The translations under genes were made by a program, and so were the position numbers. Of a stretch of DNA of 12,304 bases, positions 1 through 8,300 are shown piece by piece. Under the pieces are notes generated by a model that did no database searches, was not told where the DNA came from, and saw only the letters and a list, made by a program, of their open reading frames with translations. Every line of letters starts with the position of its first letter. Positions within the stretch are counted from its first letter, which is position 1. Source of the DNA: Atopobiaceae bacterium. Its GTDB lineage: Bacteria; Actinomycetota; Coriobacteriia; Coriobacteriales; Atopobiaceae. The stretch lies in NCBI GenBank assembly GCA_017510875.1, contig JAFWLX010000141.1, positions 1 to 12,304 of the forward strand, given 5' to 3'.

Positions 1-28
1 AACAACGGGTTAGCCACACCCTGTTGTT
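1..28 (-). terminator. Possible terminator hairpin downstream of the ietS-like gene
   Basis: Bases 1-10 (AACAACGGGT) pair with 18-28 (ACCCTGTTGTT) with one bulged T at 22 and a 7-nt loop. On the minus strand the hairpin lies about 110 nt after the stop of the protease gene, where a terminator for the minus-strand operon would be expected. Whether a T-run follows cannot be seen because the window ends there. On the plus strand no T-run follows. Confidence 0.35.
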
Positions 29-136
29 GACGTTGCGGCGGCCACTTCGCGTATGTTGCGTTGTTAGTGATGTTGGTCGACGCATCGAAAGGGCTGTTCA
101 CTGATGTCAGACGACATCGAGCGGCTAAAACTGTGC

Positions 137-2383
137 TTACTCGAACTCAATATCAACCTGGCTAGACTCGTAGATGGACACCCTCGTCTCCAGCTCGACT
201 CTGTTTACAATCCAGCCGAGCGCGCTGCATTGCTGTGCAAACGTCTCGAACCGGTTTACGCCGTTCAGCTCCTTGAGCGTTACGACGAGACCAAATCGTT
301 GCGGCTGGCGAGAACCGCGCCGGTATCTCGAGGTCTTTCTCAGTTTGATTGCCCACAACGGGTTTTCGTACGCCTTTCGCGGTCTAGTGGCATCTGTGAG
401 GACGTCGCTGACGTGCTTGACGTTGTCCCACTTCCGCTGCTTCTTTCTCGCGTCGATTTCTGTGGTCAAATCGCCCTGCTCACCCTGGGTGTTGCCCTTC
501 AGGGATTTGATGTTTGTTCCTCTAATGCGGCCAAAGTGCAGGTCTAGCTCGGTGCTGGTGTAGTCGACTCCCTGATTGCGGTTACACTCAGGGAAGTAGC
601 AGAGCGTTGCTCTGGCGACATAGGGGTGCATTCCTTTGCTCACCGGAACGGGTAGACGATAGTTGTACATCTCATATTCCGTTGCTTCGCCCGAGATAGC
701 CAGCTTGATTTCGTCGTTGTTGGATTGAAGAACGTCCTTGATGTGAATCGGCACTACTCCGTAACCACGCCAGTTCTGGTCAATCGGGATGTCCCACCCA
801 CATGCGGAGTCGATGATTAGGGCTTTTGCAACCTCGCATGATAAGCCCATCTTGTAGACGAGATAGGCCACTTTACGCGTGACTAAGGGTGCTGCGAACG
901 AAGTACCAGAAACGGGAAGAGGGCCGCTTCCGCAATGCGCCCAAACAAACTCGCCCTCAATCTCATCGCCGCCATAATACGAAACGTCTGGCTTCCTATG
1001 GAATCCGACTACGGGTCCATGTCTTGTGTAGCTAGCTGGCTCTCCATTCTCGCGTACGGCATTCACAACGAGTGCATTTACCGAGTCTGCTGGCGTGCCT
1101 ATTCTTTTGCCACCGTGCTCCTTGTCGTTGGTACCCGCTACGACAAAAAGCACGCCATACTGCTTCTGAATTCTGTCGAGTTCGGCAGCCTCTGGGGATA
1201 CCGAGTTGTCCGCCACTGGCTCCCTTGAACCCAGAGAGAGGTTCCAAACCCTTATTTCTCCGCAGTTCTCGCTGACAATCCTCTCGATCTTCTTGACGAC
1301 TTCAAACGAGCTGTATTCTGTACCCGCGGCGACGCCAAAATGCTTCACGCGGAAGTGTCCGCACCCATCCTCAAGCTGAGGGTTGATGCCGTTCCCGTCA
1401 ACGATGAGGGACGTTACAAGCGTGCCGTGCTCATAGTCCGATTCGGAAAGGTTGATGTCTACGGGGAGCATGGGGACTGCATCGACCCACTCGCTGAAGT
1501 AAGGGAGATTGACGGTGTCGTAAGGCGTATCGATGACGCCAACCCACGGCTCGTTTGATGGCGGTGGGAGGATGCTTGCCTCGCCGGTGTCCCATGACGT
1601 GTGATTTAGGTCGAGCGTGTCGATTTGAGAGATATCGTCGCAAGCCATGGCGACAAGATAGGGTGCTCTCTCGAGCAGCATGCTGTATTGTGCGGCATTC
1701 ATAAGGACACTTGATCCGAGCACGTTATACGACAAAATGTCGATTCCGAGCCTTTGCAGCAGCTGCTCTGTCTCCCACTCGGTCTCGTAGAGTGTGACGA
1801 TTTGGGTTTCTCTGGTCCCTTTGGGCAATTGGCTGGGCGAAAACGAGCGTACGTAGTGCGCGTCCCGTATTGTCTGCGCAAACGTGGATTTGGGCATCTT
1901 GCCGCCCGTGAGACGCTTCCATCGCTCTCTGTCCATGTCTTTGTCACACAGGCTCTCCAAGAGCTCTCTCGTCGCGAGACTGTCGAAGTTGGTGCTTAGG
2001 ATATCCGCAACGTCGCGAAGTAACCTCGCGCTGTCACGGATGGCCTGCGCTGAGACGTAGTGTGTCATGACGTGACGCTCATCTGGGGTACCAATGTCCG
2101 CATAGCGAGCGCCGACGATGCTCTCCTCGGAAGGGTGGTTCGGGCTCTTCAGGAGAGTGACGACTCTGTTACTCTTGGCTACCACCTGGCGGTACTCAAC
2201 AGTGATTAGGACGTCCTTCAGGAAGGTCGAGCCTCGCCAGTTATCGAGCACCGAGTCTAGCTGATTCGCAAGAGCATAAAGATCTTCAGGCTTTATAACT
2301 GCTCGTGGGGGAAGGGTCGGAGCACCTCCGCCTGCTGCCGGGCGGGTCTCGAAGCCTCCTGAGAGGAGGAGCAAATCATTCAT
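137..2383 (-). CDS. ietS: Subtilisin-like S8 serine protease, IetS-like toxin/effector
   Basis: This 748-residue protein carries a complete subtilase catalytic set. Asp285 lies in GVIDT, His319 in EHGTLVTSL, the oxyanion Asn419 in VVAGTND, and the nucleophile Ser495 in SGTSFAAP; WNLSLGS at 380-386 is the substrate-binding strand. No signal peptide is visible, so it should be cytoplasmic. About 270 residues precede the protease domain and about 200 follow it; I do not recognise named domains in either, but this layout fits subtilases paired with AAA+ ATPases. Its start overlaps the ATPase stop by 8 bp (ATGAATGA) and AAGGG lies 8 nt upstream, so translation is probably coupled. In the ietAS module described on Agrobacterium pTiC58, the protease is the toxin and the ATPase the antitoxin; similar pairs are reported as phage defence. 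The catalytic residues are seen; the toxin role is transferred from the family. Confidence 0.85.
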   Translation of the reverse strand: MNDLLLLSGGFETRPAAGGGAPTLPPRAVIKPEDLYALANQLDSVLDNWRGSTFLKDVLITVEYRQVVAKSNRVVTLLKSPNHPSEESIVGARYADIGTPDERHVMTHYVSAQAIRDSARLLRDVADILSTNFDSLATRELLESLCDKDMDRERWKRLTGGKMPKSTFAQTIRDAHYVRSFSPSQLPKGTRETQIVTLYETEWETEQLLQRLGIDILSYNVLGSSVLMNAAQYSMLLERAPYLVAMACDDISQIDTLDLNHTSWDTGEASILPPPSNEPWVGVIDTPYDTVNLPYFSEWVDAVPMLPVDINLSESDYEHGTLVTSLIVDGNGINPQLEDGCGHFRVKHFGVAAGTEYSSFEVVKKIERIVSENCGEIRVWNLSLGSREPVADNSVSPEAAELDRIQKQYGVLFVVAGTNDKEHGGKRIGTPADSVNALVVNAVRENGEPASYTRHGPVVGFHRKPDVSYYGGDEIEGEFVWAHCGSGPLPVSGTSFAAPLVTRKVAYLVYKMGLSCEVAKALIIDSACGWDIPIDQNWRGYGVVPIHIKDVLQSNNDEIKLAISGEATEYEMYNYRLPVPVSKGMHPYVARATLCYFPECNRNQGVDYTSTELDLHFGRIRGTNIKSLKGNTQGEQGDLTTEIDARKKQRKWDNVKHVSDVLTDATRPRKAYENPLWAIKLRKTSRYRRGSRQPQRFGLVVTLKELNGVNRFETFAQQCSALGWIVNRVELETRVSIYESSQVDIEFE

Positions 2384-3413
2384 GCTCGGTTCCCTTCATC
2401 ATTCTGCTGATGGTGCTGCGCGACACTCCTGTCAGCACCTCCATTTCTCTGACTGTGAAGCCGCGAGACTGCAAAGCTCCCACCGATGGCGGCTCGCCGT
2501 TTAGGGCTTCGAAAATGCGTACAAGGTAGTCGTACTGGTTCGAGGGGTCACTGAAGGCAATAGAGGTTCGGATAAGGTTCTTGAGTTCGCCCGGGTAGGG
2601 GAGAGAACGGCTCGTCTCAAGCGTCTTCCTGAAGCACCTAGCGTCGTTCTTGATGAAGTCGAGGCCCTTGGTGAGCTCGTGCATTACCGTCATGCCAACG
2701 TCTACAAGGTCGTCATGGCTGTAGCGGTCGAAGTCGATGACCATGTCAAAGCGGCGGGCGAGCGCCGGATCAATGCACGAGAAGAGGTTGGTAGTGGCGA
2801 TGAGGACGACGCTGTCCGCGAGTGTGTCGAGACCCTTAAGTACGGCAGAGGTCGCGCGGCCCATCTCCCTGACATCGTTTGAGTTGATACGGTCAAGGGC
2901 CACCGCATCAATCTCGTCAAATAGCACGATAGCCTGGCGACCGGCGGCGTTCACCTCCTTGAAGAGGGCGGCGATGTTCTTCTGGGTTTCTCCAAGCTTG
3001 CTGTCTATAAGAGTGTTGAAGTCAACAGAGTACAGGCTTCGGTTGAGGATGCGCGCCAGCTGCCTTACTGACTCAGTCTTGCCTGTCCCCGGAGGGCCTT
3101 GGAACAGGAATTTGTTGACGCCCATCTTGTGGGCGATGGCGTTGACGATGCCGCGGATGTCGTTTGCTATGGGTGTCGGGAGAGGAAGCGGGGTGTCTGA
3201 GGCGGTTTCTTTGACTAGCCGGCTTGAGCCGTCCTCTTCCATTTGCGGGATAAAGGTTCTGGTCGCAGAAATGAGTGACATCACATAGCTGGCGAGTTCC
3301 TGTTCGCCGCTCGCCGCGAATTCCCTGGCGATGGCTGCCGCCCTGTTGTTGAAGGAGACGTCGTCATGTTCTGAGTGGAACCTGATTAGATCTATGACGT
3401 CGGCGCGTTTCAT
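2376..3413 (-). CDS. ietA: AAA+ ATPase, IetA-like antitoxin/regulator with C-terminal HTH
   Basis: This 345-residue AAA+ ATPase has Walker A GPPGTGKT (106-113), Walker B IVLFDEID (162-169), sensor-1 TTN (207-209) and an arginine-finger-like ALARRFD (217-223). LPYPGELKNL (271-280) sits where a sensor-2 helix is expected. An N-terminal helical region of about 95 residues precedes the ATPase core. The last 30 residues (VREMEVLTGVSRSTISRMMK) read as a helix-turn-helix, which could bind the operon's own promoter. I chose the ATG at 3413 because AAAGGA (3420-3425) lies 6 nt upstream and ATPase-like sequence begins there. An in-frame start at 3776 would add 121 residues without recognisable homology, running through a promoter-like sequence and a terminator-like hairpin. 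In ietAS modules the ATPase restrains the partner protease. Assignment to this family rests on the ATPase-subtilase pairing. Confidence 0.85.
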   Translation of the reverse strand: MKRADVIDLIRFHSEHDDVSFNNRAAAIAREFAASGEQELASYVMSLISATRTFIPQMEEDGSSRLVKETASDTPLPLPTPIANDIRGIVNAIAHKMGVNKFLFQGPPGTGKTESVRQLARILNRSLYSVDFNTLIDSKLGETQKNIAALFKEVNAAGRQAIVLFDEIDAVALDRINSNDVREMGRATSAVLKGLDTLADSVVLIATTNLFSCIDPALARRFDMVIDFDRYSHDDLVDVGMTVMHELTKGLDFIKNDARCFRKTLETSRSLPYPGELKNLIRTSIAFSDPSNQYDYLVRIFEALNGEPPSVGALQSRGFTVREMEVLTGVSRSTISRMMKGTEHE

Positions 3414-3487
3414 CCGTGGTCCTTTCGGGATGGGACAACTTGAGACATGGTAGCATAAAATTGACGGTTGACAAGAAACCAGTATGT

Positions 3488-3516
3488 ATTCTAGCATGAG
3501 GCCGTCCGACAGTCGA
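3488..3516 (-). promoter_or_regulatory. Predicted promoter of the ietA-ietS operon
   Basis: On the minus strand, TCGACT (3516-3511) and TAGAAT (3493-3488) are separated by 17 bp, 4/6 and 5/6 matches to the housekeeping sigma consensus. Transcription would begin near 3481, giving a leader of about 68 nt before the ATG at 3413. A plus-strand TTGACA (3468-3473) with TAGCAT (3492-3497) overlaps it, so the site may be bidirectional. Predicted from sequence only. Confidence 0.5.
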
Positions 3517-3697
3517 GCCTGCTGGAGAGGAGGGCGGGAATCCACAGCGTGGTACGGTTTTGTGCTCACGTCTGGGTGCAAGCGAGGGTTTTGGCGGTAA
3601 AGTGCGCCGCCCTCAAAGGTAAGCGCAAGACTCGACGCGAGCGGCCGACAGGGCTTTAGGAGGTGGTTTGTCCCAAATACAGGGCTGCTAAACACTG

Positions 3698-3732
3698 AAA
3701 AATGGTGCACAGAGCGGCAACTCCGTGCACCA
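3698..3732 (-). terminator. Intrinsic terminator-like hairpin, minus strand
   Basis: Bases 3703-3714 and 3721-3732 form a 12-position stem with 11 matches (TGGTGCAC arms) and a 6-nt loop. On the minus strand the stem is followed directly by five Ts (3702-3698). No such T-run follows on the plus strand, so it points toward ietA. Confidence 0.6.
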
Positions 3733-3772
3733 ACAGATGAAAGATGACGGCCGAAGCGTGCATCTAGCTGCG
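3698..3772 (-). ncRNA. Candidate small RNA or attenuated leader upstream of ietA
   Basis: A minus-strand promoter-like sequence (3807-3779) would start a transcript near 3772. About 40 nt later comes a strong hairpin with a T-run, so most transcripts would end near 3698 and be about 75 nt long. No gene with a convincing ribosome binding site fits inside. It could be a free-standing small RNA, or the first part of a long ietA leader in which readthrough is regulated. Both signals are directly visible; the RNA itself is inference. Confidence 0.4.
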
Positions 3773-3778
3773 ACATCT

Positions 3779-3807
3779 ATTGTACGCCCCGGTCGGAGTC
3801 TCTTCAA
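3779..3807 (-). promoter_or_regulatory. Predicted minus-strand promoter upstream of the terminator hairpin
   Basis: TTGAAG (3807-3802), a 17-bp spacer and TACAAT (3784-3779) give 4/6 and 5/6 matches to the consensus with ideal spacing. It is among the best promoter-like sequences I found in the window. It lies just upstream of the divergent small zinc-protein gene (start 3823) and reads into the terminator hairpin about 40 nt further on. Confidence 0.5.
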
Positions 3808-3822
3808 CAGAGAGGGGCTAAT

Positions 3823-4029
3823 ATGGCCAACTATTACGTGAACAGGACGGCGCAGACAAACGGTGACCACGAGGTTCACAAGCAGGGGTGTACCTGGCTT
3901 CCGAACTCCCAGAACAGGATTGACTTGGGGTATCAGGCCAGTGACGCGGCGGCGCTTCGCGCCGCACGTAGGTACTTTACCCGTGTGGACGGTTGCCGCT
4001 TCTGCTGTCCGTCAATCCATCGTCACTAG
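3823..4029 (+). CDS. Small putative zinc-binding protein (68 aa)
   Basis: A 68-residue protein with an N-terminal segment YYVNRTAQTNGDHEVH and two clusters of possible metal ligands: His16, His19 and Cys23 near the start, and Cys58, Cys61, Cys62, His66 and His68 at the end. This suggests one zinc site joining both ends of the chain. I recognise the YYVN...GDHEVH...GC...C..C layout as a small, widespread hypothetical family of unknown function, from memory only. AGAGGGG (3811-3817) lies 5 nt before the ATG. The gene is divergent from ietA and is followed after 12 nt by a perfect 18-bp hairpin, so it is probably monocistronic. No role can be assigned; its position between two defence-type loci is suggestive only. 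Confidence 0.75.
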   Translation: MANYYVNRTAQTNGDHEVHKQGCTWLPNSQNRIDLGYQASDAAALRAARRYFTRVDGCRFCCPSIHRH

Positions 4030-4041
4030 CGGCTACTTGCC

Positions 4042-4088
4042 GGAGCATGGCGCGCTCGTGCGGGTGTTGTACGAGCGCGCCATGCTCC
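4042..4088 (+). terminator. Perfect 18-bp inverted repeat after the 68-aa gene
   Basis: Bases 4042-4059 and 4071-4088 are exact reverse complements (arms starting GGAGCATGGCGC) around an 11-nt loop. The hairpin begins 12 nt after the stop of the small gene, the usual terminator position. No T-run follows on the plus strand, so it may be a U-less terminator of the kind proposed for high-GC bacteria, or a mobile palindrome. Orientation is not certain. Confidence 0.5.
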
Positions 4089-4143
4089 CCTTGAATGCCC
4101 TTATGGACAATTGGCAAACGAGTGCACGGTGATGACCGCCAGT

Positions 4144-4186
4144 ACCTGCCGCGAGGCCTAGCGTCGGACCGTAACTCACGGCAGGT
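4144..4186. repeat. Short inverted repeat in the leader of the DUF4238 gene
   Basis: ACCTGCCG (4144-4151) and CGGCAGGT (4179-4186) are exact 8-bp inverted repeats with a 27-nt loop. They lie 36 bp before the DUF4238 start. They could form a leader hairpin or be chance. Confidence 0.2.
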
Positions 4187-4221
4187 GGTTTGAGAGAAGC
4201 TAAAGTGGAGGGTGTGCATAG

Positions 4222-5097
4222 ATGGCCACTAAGAACCAGCACTATGTACCGCAGTTCTACCTAAAGGGCTTTGCTTCTGAAGGTAGGGCTTGGGCCGTGA
4301 GAAAAGACCCTGCCGGTAAGTTCGGAAGACCGTTTTGCGCAAGCGTTAAAGATCTCTGCTCCAAGCGTTACTACCATGAGGTCGAGGTTACCCGTGCCGG
4401 CAGTCTTGGCGATTCAGTTCTTAGGGGCCGCATAGAAAGGCAGCTTTCAAAGCAAGAGCATGAGCTCGCTGACCCTCTGCGTGAGGTTACATCGGCACGG
4501 GACGTGCATACACTGGGGGAGGCTGTGGCGAAGAACCTCGACTCGATGAAAGTGCTGCTTGCACACATGATAGTGAGGAATCCGATGTATCTGGATCCTT
4601 CACGGCGGGAGTCAGAAGAGGTCTCGAATACGCTGATTGCCAAAGGACTGTTTTCTCAAGAAGAGCTTTTAGCTCTGGATGGGCTTGGTCTCACGCCTCA
4701 AGAGTTGACGGAGCACTCAATTATGCATGCGGTGCTGTGGTCACTGGATGTGGGCTCACCTATGCATAGCGTCCTCGAATGGTTGGGCGAAGCCGGCGTA
4801 CTGGTCCTTCGCGCAAAAGTTGAGGCCCAGTTCGTTACGGCAGACGCTCCGTTTGAGCTTGGCTGGGGCAATGCTGAGTCGGAGTTGCCGACACATGTCT
4901 TCTTTCCTCTGGATTGGCGCACGGCGGTGGTCTTCCATACGTACGGTCAGGGGTTGGCGTTGCGCTATGCGGATGCTGAAGAGGTTGACTGGTGGAATCA
5001 TTCTCTTGCAACGCGGTGTGAAGATACGCGTATGGTGGTTGCCAAGAGCGAACGCGCGTTGCGGAATGTGATGAGGGAGTTTGATGGGTCTTTGTAA
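4222..5097 (+). CDS. DUF4238 family protein
   Basis: A 291-residue protein that opens with NQHYVPQFYLKGF (5-17), the hallmark of DUF4238. Other family-like segments are IERQLSKQE (71-79), HMIVRNPMY (115-123), FVTADAPF (204-211) and FFPLDWRTAVVF (227-238). The length is typical of the family. No signal peptide or membrane segment is visible, so it is probably cytoplasmic. The family has no established biochemical activity that I can name; members often sit in accessory regions. GGAGGG (4207-4212) lies 9 nt before the ATG, which fixes the start. The next gene begins 160 bp downstream on the same strand without an obvious terminator between, so the two could be co-transcribed. Confidence 0.85.
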   Translation: MATKNQHYVPQFYLKGFASEGRAWAVRKDPAGKFGRPFCASVKDLCSKRYYHEVEVTRAGSLGDSVLRGRIERQLSKQEHELADPLREVTSARDVHTLGEAVAKNLDSMKVLLAHMIVRNPMYLDPSRRESEEVSNTLIAKGLFSQEELLALDGLGLTPQELTEHSIMHAVLWSLDVGSPMHSVLEWLGEAGVLVLRAKVEAQFVTADAPFELGWGNAESELPTHVFFPLDWRTAVVFHTYGQGLALRYADAEEVDWWNHSLATRCEDTRMVVAKSERALRNVMREFDGSL

Positions 5098-5144
5098 GTG
5101 GTCGTGCCAGCCTTCAGAAACAAAACCATGACAAACGGAGCTTA

Positions 5145-5327
5145 ATGCGCGTACAACTCATTAATGAGCAGTCACGAATAACAGATGTTTTGGTGTGTTG
5201 CGTAAGTGTCCTTAACGAGCTAAGACAATCTGGACCCGATTCCATAGGGACGTGCGTATGGGTAAGCAGCAAACAGGAACCGAAGGCCTTTGGAATGAAA
5301 GGCGACGGGAGCTCTACGGGCTTCTGA
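5145..5327 (+). CDS. Doubtful 60-codon ORF upstream of the giant gene
   Basis: A 60-residue reading frame begins with an ATG preceded by GGAG (5137-5140) 4 nt upstream. It overlaps the first 70 bp of the giant gene in another frame. Its first 35 codons lie in the gap between genes; the remainder is out-of-frame reading of the giant gene. It could be a leader peptide or the remnant of an older N-terminus, but I see no recognisable motif and it may be chance. Confidence 0.15.
   Translation: MRVQLINEQSRITDVLVCCVSVLNELRQSGPDSIGTCVWVSSKQEPKAFGMKGDGSSTGF
5157..5168. promoter_or_regulatory. 12-bp perfect palindrome, possible operator
   Basis: CTCATTAATGAG is a perfect 12-bp palindrome in the 160-bp gap between the DUF4238 and giant genes, about 90 bp before the giant gene's start. 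A dimeric regulator could bind it, but one copy of this length can occur by chance. Confidence 0.2.
5198..5226 (+). promoter_or_regulatory. Weak promoter-like sequence before the giant gene
   Basis: TTGCGT (5198-5203) and TAAGAC (5221-5226) have a 17-bp spacer. Both hexamers match the consensus only partly. If used, the leader would be about 25 nt long and the giant gene would be expressed separately from DUF4238. Confidence 0.25.
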
Positions 5328-8300
5328 TAGACCTTAATGAAGGGCTTGCCGAGTTGTACAAACGCGCCATCAATGAGCTTGACTCGTTACAGTCGGAAGA
5401 GATGAGCGCCGTCACACGCTCAACAGTTTCATACTACGGTCGCGAGCTGTTGAACAACTTGCCCGCTTTCCTCACTGATGACGGTACGGTGCCTCCGCGA
5501 GGACAGTATCAAGGACTCCAAGCGCAGGTGCTGAAGAGAGTGGTGAGGCTTGCTGCAGAGTCTAATCTTCCAGCTGCGGCAATAGATAACCAGAGTGTTC
5601 CTGTGCCTGGGGAGCTTGCGATGGCGGTTCGTGAGCTCGTGGAAGCGCATGAGAAGGGGTCTTTGAGCAGGCGACAACGTGATTCAGTGATTATCCTGGG
5701 GCGTGTTCAGGACGACGTTGCGGCAAACGGCCTGCTGGAGGAGGCAAGGACCGTACTCACGGATCATCAACACGTCGACTTGACACAAGCGGACGCGATT
5801 AGTGCTAAGTCCGCGTTTGTGGAGAGCTTCAAAACGATTGAGGATATACTGCTAGCTCGCCTCGGCTCATTCTTTGACACCGTGCGTGAGCTGAGAGCAT
5901 TGATGAGCCAAGTTGAGGGGGCCGGACCTTCCGAGGATCCGGATATTGCCGAGATTGCAAAAGAGGTTCTGCTGCGTCTTGGTGACTATCAGCATAGACG
6001 CGTCTTCTTTGAGGGCATACGAAGCCCAAAATGGATGCGTCATCTCAAGGATAGGGGAGCATTCAATGCGGGCGTTCGTGACGAGACTGACAGCGGCGCA
6101 TATTTGAGATGGCCGGAGGGCAGCTATCTTGTTGCCGTGGTAGATACGTGTGCAGATGACGTTCTGGACGTCTGTCTTTCTGCTGGGCAATCGCCCAATC
6201 CCTTTGTTCAGGCACAGTTGCTGAGTTCGGCTGCCAAACTTCCAGGGGATAAGGCAATGGGTTTGCACCAGGTTGCCCTTGTGTGGTCCGAGAACATGCG
6301 AAAGATACCCCATTACTTCGAACCGCATGATGCTGCACAGTTGGTCTCAAATCTGTTTAGGTGCTCATCTTCAGGGAGGCAAATCGGAAAAGCTGAGAAG
6401 GTTCTAAAGGCCTTCTTCTCACCGGTGTTCGAGCGTGACGATGAGATGGTGCGTTACTCACGAACCGAAGTCAGCGCTTCAATACCCGAGTACTGCTACG
6501 ATGAAGAGCTGGAGTATGTTGTAACGCACTCTGATGGCAGATGCGGTTACCTGCAGATTCGTAAACTGCTTGAGCACTACGAGCTTCGCTATTGCGAAAG
6601 CAGGCGCCTCGAATACGGGCAATCCGGCGTCTACATGAGCTGGCGACCATCAATTGCGCTTCCAGGTGACTCATATCCCAGCAACTATGGCAACCACCTT
6701 GTTGACGCCTTCGTCCGAGTGCTGAGCAAAGAGGCGGAGCAGCGGTCGAATTGCCTGACCGAAAGCTATCGAAGCAAGAGTACTCTAGTCTCCCGTTCGG
6801 CTCTGTATGTCTTGGGTGGCCTCGTCGCAAAGGCGGTGCCTCCTATACCGGAAGGCGAGGAAAACACGTCTTACAGCAGCGAGTTCGTCAAGTGCCTGGC
6901 GCAAAGCATTCTGGACGATCCCGAGCTGCTCAATAAGGGGTTTGATGCCGAGATGATAGCTTTGGTTCAGGCCTGCATGTCACGTCCCCGCGTGTTTGAT
7001 ACGGAATCTATAGTTGGCGCGATTGAGGAGTATCGCGAACGGCAACAACGGGCGTACGCGGCCTCGCCCTGGTTGCAAAAGTTGGGCGAGAACGAGCGCA
7101 ATGACATAGCAAACCGTCAAGCGGTTTCCGATGAGCATTTGCTACTCGCGCGTATCGGAGGAGAGGTTTTGCCTCGTGGCTTGGCGATGCGACTTGTCGA
7201 GCTCGACGAGGAACTTGGTGTGCTATCCGCTGAGGACCTAGCATTTTCAACGCTGTTTAGTGTGTCCTCCTGGGGGTATACGTCACCGCTTACTGCAGAT
7301 CAAATGCTGAAAACTCCTGCGAACGAGCTCGGCGGTTTCCTGCGCGAATGGCGGTCCAGGTCTGTGCACGATGAGCCGTCGGTGACCGGTCTCGCGAATG
7401 CTCTGCAACTCGCGGTCTCCCAGGATGCGATGCACTTTGGAGGTTTGCTCGCCTCGGTTGAGAGTCTGAGGCCGAGGTATGTAGGGGCACTGCTGGAAGG
7501 GATGAGTGATGCGCTCGACAAAGGGAACGAAGTGCCCGCAGCTGACTTGCCTGCCGTTTGCTCATGGGCTTGCACACGAATGGGCGTTGAGGCTGATGAT
7601 AAATCCGATTCGGCAGTTACGCGGGCTGAGTATTATGATTTCCGGTATGACGCTGGTAGGCTGGCGGAGAAGCTGGCCCTAAGCAAGACCACCCTTTCAG
7701 CGGTGAACTGGAAGCATCTCTTGGCAACGGGCGTCGCTCTAAGCGAAGTCCGTGAGCCACTTAAAGAGAAACAGTTTGCCAAGAGCTATCCCGATGATCC
7801 CATCACAGTTTTAATTAATCTGCTCCTGCCGAAAGGCGTGGAGATTCTGGTACGAGTGGCTGGGCTTGCGCCCAGCGAAGAGGTTCGTAAAGAAGCCAGG
7901 GACGCCATTGCGAGGTTGGCATCGCTGCACCAAGATACCCTTGTCTACGGTGCGTTGGGTATGGCCTTTCCACCACTGGTTGAATACGATCCTCAGTACG
8001 CTCATGAGTTGGCTTCCAAGGTCCTGCTTGTTGATATGATCAGTTTACTCCCTGCGTTCTTGTATCCTGCCCTGTACTGGTACAGATACCATCATGAGAC
8101 GTTTTGTGCCTTGAAGTCGATTATTCAAAAGATGATTATCGAATTGCATGCCAGCGATTATGCTCAAGGCGGTCTCATCAGTAAAACGACGGAACGCATA
8201 GGCTACTGGCTTTACGTTGAACGTGAGGCTGGTCACATGATGCCTGACGACGAGCTGTATTTGCTGTGGCGAGCTAACGCCTCAAGTGAAGAGCGTAGAA

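Noticed and set aside
104..563. Plus-strand ORFs of 129-147 codons
   Set aside because: They lie antisense to the 3' end of the protease gene, whose catalytic motifs show it to be the real coding strand.
2737..3288. 183-codon plus-strand ORF
   Set aside because: It is antisense to the Walker motifs of the ATPase and has no recognisable features of its own.
3656..3763. 35-codon hydrophobic ORF on the minus strand, toxin-peptide-like
   Set aside because: No Shine-Dalgarno precedes its ATG and the terminator hairpin lies inside it, so a full-length message is unlikely.
3414..3776. N-terminal extension of the AAA+ ATPase by 121 residues
   Set aside because: It crosses a predicted promoter and a terminator-like hairpin, has no recognisable homology, and a good ribosome binding site serves the ATG at 3413.
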